Positions 4,407 to 5,298 of a stretch of DNA of 5,298 nucleotides are shown one piece after another. A model generated the notes under the pieces. That model did no database searches and had not been told where the DNA came from. It saw only the letters and a list, made by a program, of their open reading frames with translations. A program made the position numbers and the translations under genes. The DNA lies in the NCBI GenBank assembly GCA_021157745.1, contig JAGGWA010000060.1, positions 1 to 5,298 of the forward strand, given 5' to 3'. Each line of letters opens with the position of its first letter. The first letter of the stretch is position 1. The DNA comes from Thermoplasmata archaeon. Its GTDB lineage: Archaea; Thermoplasmatota; E2; UBA202; JdFR-43.

Positions 4407-5224
4407 TTCATCATTTCCATTGCTCTATCAAGCAATATTTGTGCATATACAGCGTCGTGCTCCACAATAGGTGATTCCGATATTATGGTGACATCATAAT
4501 CATTTTCGAGTATGCATTCCATCAATTTTATTACAGGTAAATCGCTTTTTTTAATCGGAACATGATATATTTCACCATTTTTATCGTATTTCACGCCCGT
4601 CAAATGTATAAGGTAATGATCCAAATTTAAATCTGCAACAGCATCAAAAACTCGTTGAAAATCTTCTTTTTCCTTTAAACAACCGTTGCATCTTGCATGT
4701 ATATGGCCCATGTCCAGCGTTGGGATAACACCCCTCACCCTCTTGCACACTTCTATTATCTCATCCAAGCTTCCAAAAACTTCCTTTTTTCCCATTGTTT
4801 CCACGCCTATCCATGTTTCTATTCCATTTTTCTTTGCTTCATTCCTTATTTCCCTTAAATGTTTCACTATCCTCCTCATGGTTTCCTTCTTTGAAAGATT
4901 TCCATAAAAGCCAAGATGCGTTGTCATAACACGGGCCCCCATTAAGTGGGCAAGCCTTAAAGATTTCATTATCTTTTCTCTACTCATTTCAACATTTCTT
5001 TTATCTCCCGCGAGATTTATATAATATGGAGCATGTACATATATCTCTATTCCGCTTTTCCTCGCAACTTTCTTTATTTCCTTTGCTTCCTCCTCACTAA
5101 TAAAACCACGAGCGAATCTTATTTCCATTGCCGAAAGCCCGAGACATCTTGTATAAATTATTCCGTCAATATTTGTTCTTTCCTTACATGATAAAGGAAT
5201 TCCAGCTGGGCCAATTCTTATCAC
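4403..5224 (-). CDS. Endonuclease IV-like (AP endonuclease family 2) TIM-barrel protein
   Basis: The 273-residue protein resembles endonuclease IV, the zinc AP endonuclease of base excision repair. The archaeal N-terminus MIRIGPAGIPLSCK is present. Zinc-ligand candidates, matched by motif to E. coli Nfo, are H64 (VHAPYYINLA), H103 (THLGFYG), E142 (GVETMGK), D171 and H174 (TLDMGH), H207 (LIHLTG), H221 (IYHVP) and E250 (ISESP). The Asp of the classical DRH motif is absent: I219 stands two residues before H221. A CNGC pair (179-182) follows the D-x-x-H motif. Length is near that of Nfo (285 in E. coli). The start is GTG; upstream in frame is a TAA four codons before it, so no earlier start exists. 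It heads a two-gene operon with hxlB. The superfamily call is firm; activity on AP sites is less certain, and a sugar-isomerase-like TIM-barrel role is the alternative. Confidence 0.8.
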   Translation of the reverse strand: MIRIGPAGIPLSCKERTNIDGIIYTRCLGLSAMEIRFARGFISEEEAKEIKKVARKSGIEIYVHAPYYINLAGDKRNVEMSREKIMKSLRLAHLMGARVMTTHLGFYGNLSKKETMRRIVKHLREIRNEAKKNGIETWIGVETMGKKEVFGSLDEIIEVCKRVRGVIPTLDMGHIHARCNGCLKEKEDFQRVFDAVADLNLDHYLIHLTGVKYDKNGEIYHVPIKKSDLPVIKLMECILENDYDVTIISESPIVEHDAVYAQILLDRAMEMMK

Positions 5225-5249
5225 AGATTTTTTGAATTATATCGGCATT

Positions 5250-5261
5250 AATATAAATTTC
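5250..5261 (-). promoter_or_regulatory. BRE/TATA promoter of the Nfo-like/hxlB operon
   Basis: On the minus strand GAAA (5261-5258) runs directly into TTTATATT (5257-5250), a close match to the archaeal BRE/TATA consensus. The first T is 33 nt before the GTG at 5224, so transcription should start near 5229, leaving a leader of about 0-5 nt. No ribosome binding site is visible before the GTG. The rest of 5225-5298 shows no gene on either strand. Confidence 0.6.
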
Positions 5262-5298
5262 TAAAAAATGGATTAAAAGAAGTCAGTTAGCTTTGTAT

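Noticed and set aside
5225..5298. A small gene or RNA at the right edge
   Set aside because: The + strand ATG at 5268 meets a stop two codons later, and no hairpin or tRNA-like structure is seen; the region is explained as promoter.

Overview
The window is archaeal. Evidence: eukaryote-type ribosomal proteins (L39e, L31e, LX), anti-association factor aIF6, prefoldin alpha and a PDCD5-family protein in one operon; archaeal TATA boxes; and Shine-Dalgarno sites of the GGTGAT type. The gene order PDCD5 - L39e - L31e - aIF6 - LX - prefoldin alpha - FtsY is a known euryarchaeal arrangement. The DNA is AT-rich, arginine is mostly AGA/AGG, and the proteins are rich in Glu and Lys, which suggests a thermophile. 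A Thermoplasmata-like euryarchaeon is my best guess, but I cannot fix the lineage from this sequence alone.

Layout. Positions 36-3302 (+) hold a tightly packed seven-gene operon. A BRE/TATA element stands at its left edge, and genes abut, overlap, or lie at most 7 nt apart. L39e lines the peptide exit tunnel and L31e sits at its rim. aIF6 keeps 50S apart from 30S, and LX is another large-subunit protein. Prefoldin captures nascent chains, and FtsY docks SRP-ribosome complexes at the membrane. The operon is therefore a 50S / exit-site / nascent-chain-handling module. Its oddest member is L31e, which carries a C-terminal tail of about 106 residues, roughly half Glu and without Asp, built from a degenerate repeat of about 20 residues.

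Positions 3305-3866 (+) hold a separate gene with its own TATA box just after the ftsY stop codon. Its product looks like a tandem winged-helix protein of unknown target. The TATA-to-ATG spacing equals that of the first operon (28 nt), implying leaderless mRNAs and a start at 3333.

Positions 3867-5224 (-) hold a two-gene operon read the other way: an endonuclease IV-like TIM-barrel protein with a GTG start, then a 6-phospho-3-hexuloisomerase (ribulose monophosphate pathway) overlapping it by 4 nt. Its stop codon directly abuts the stop of the winged-helix gene, leaving no intergenic base. Positions 5225-5298 carry the BRE/TATA promoter of this operon and no gene. I see no tRNA, rRNA, CRISPR array, insertion sequence or prophage.
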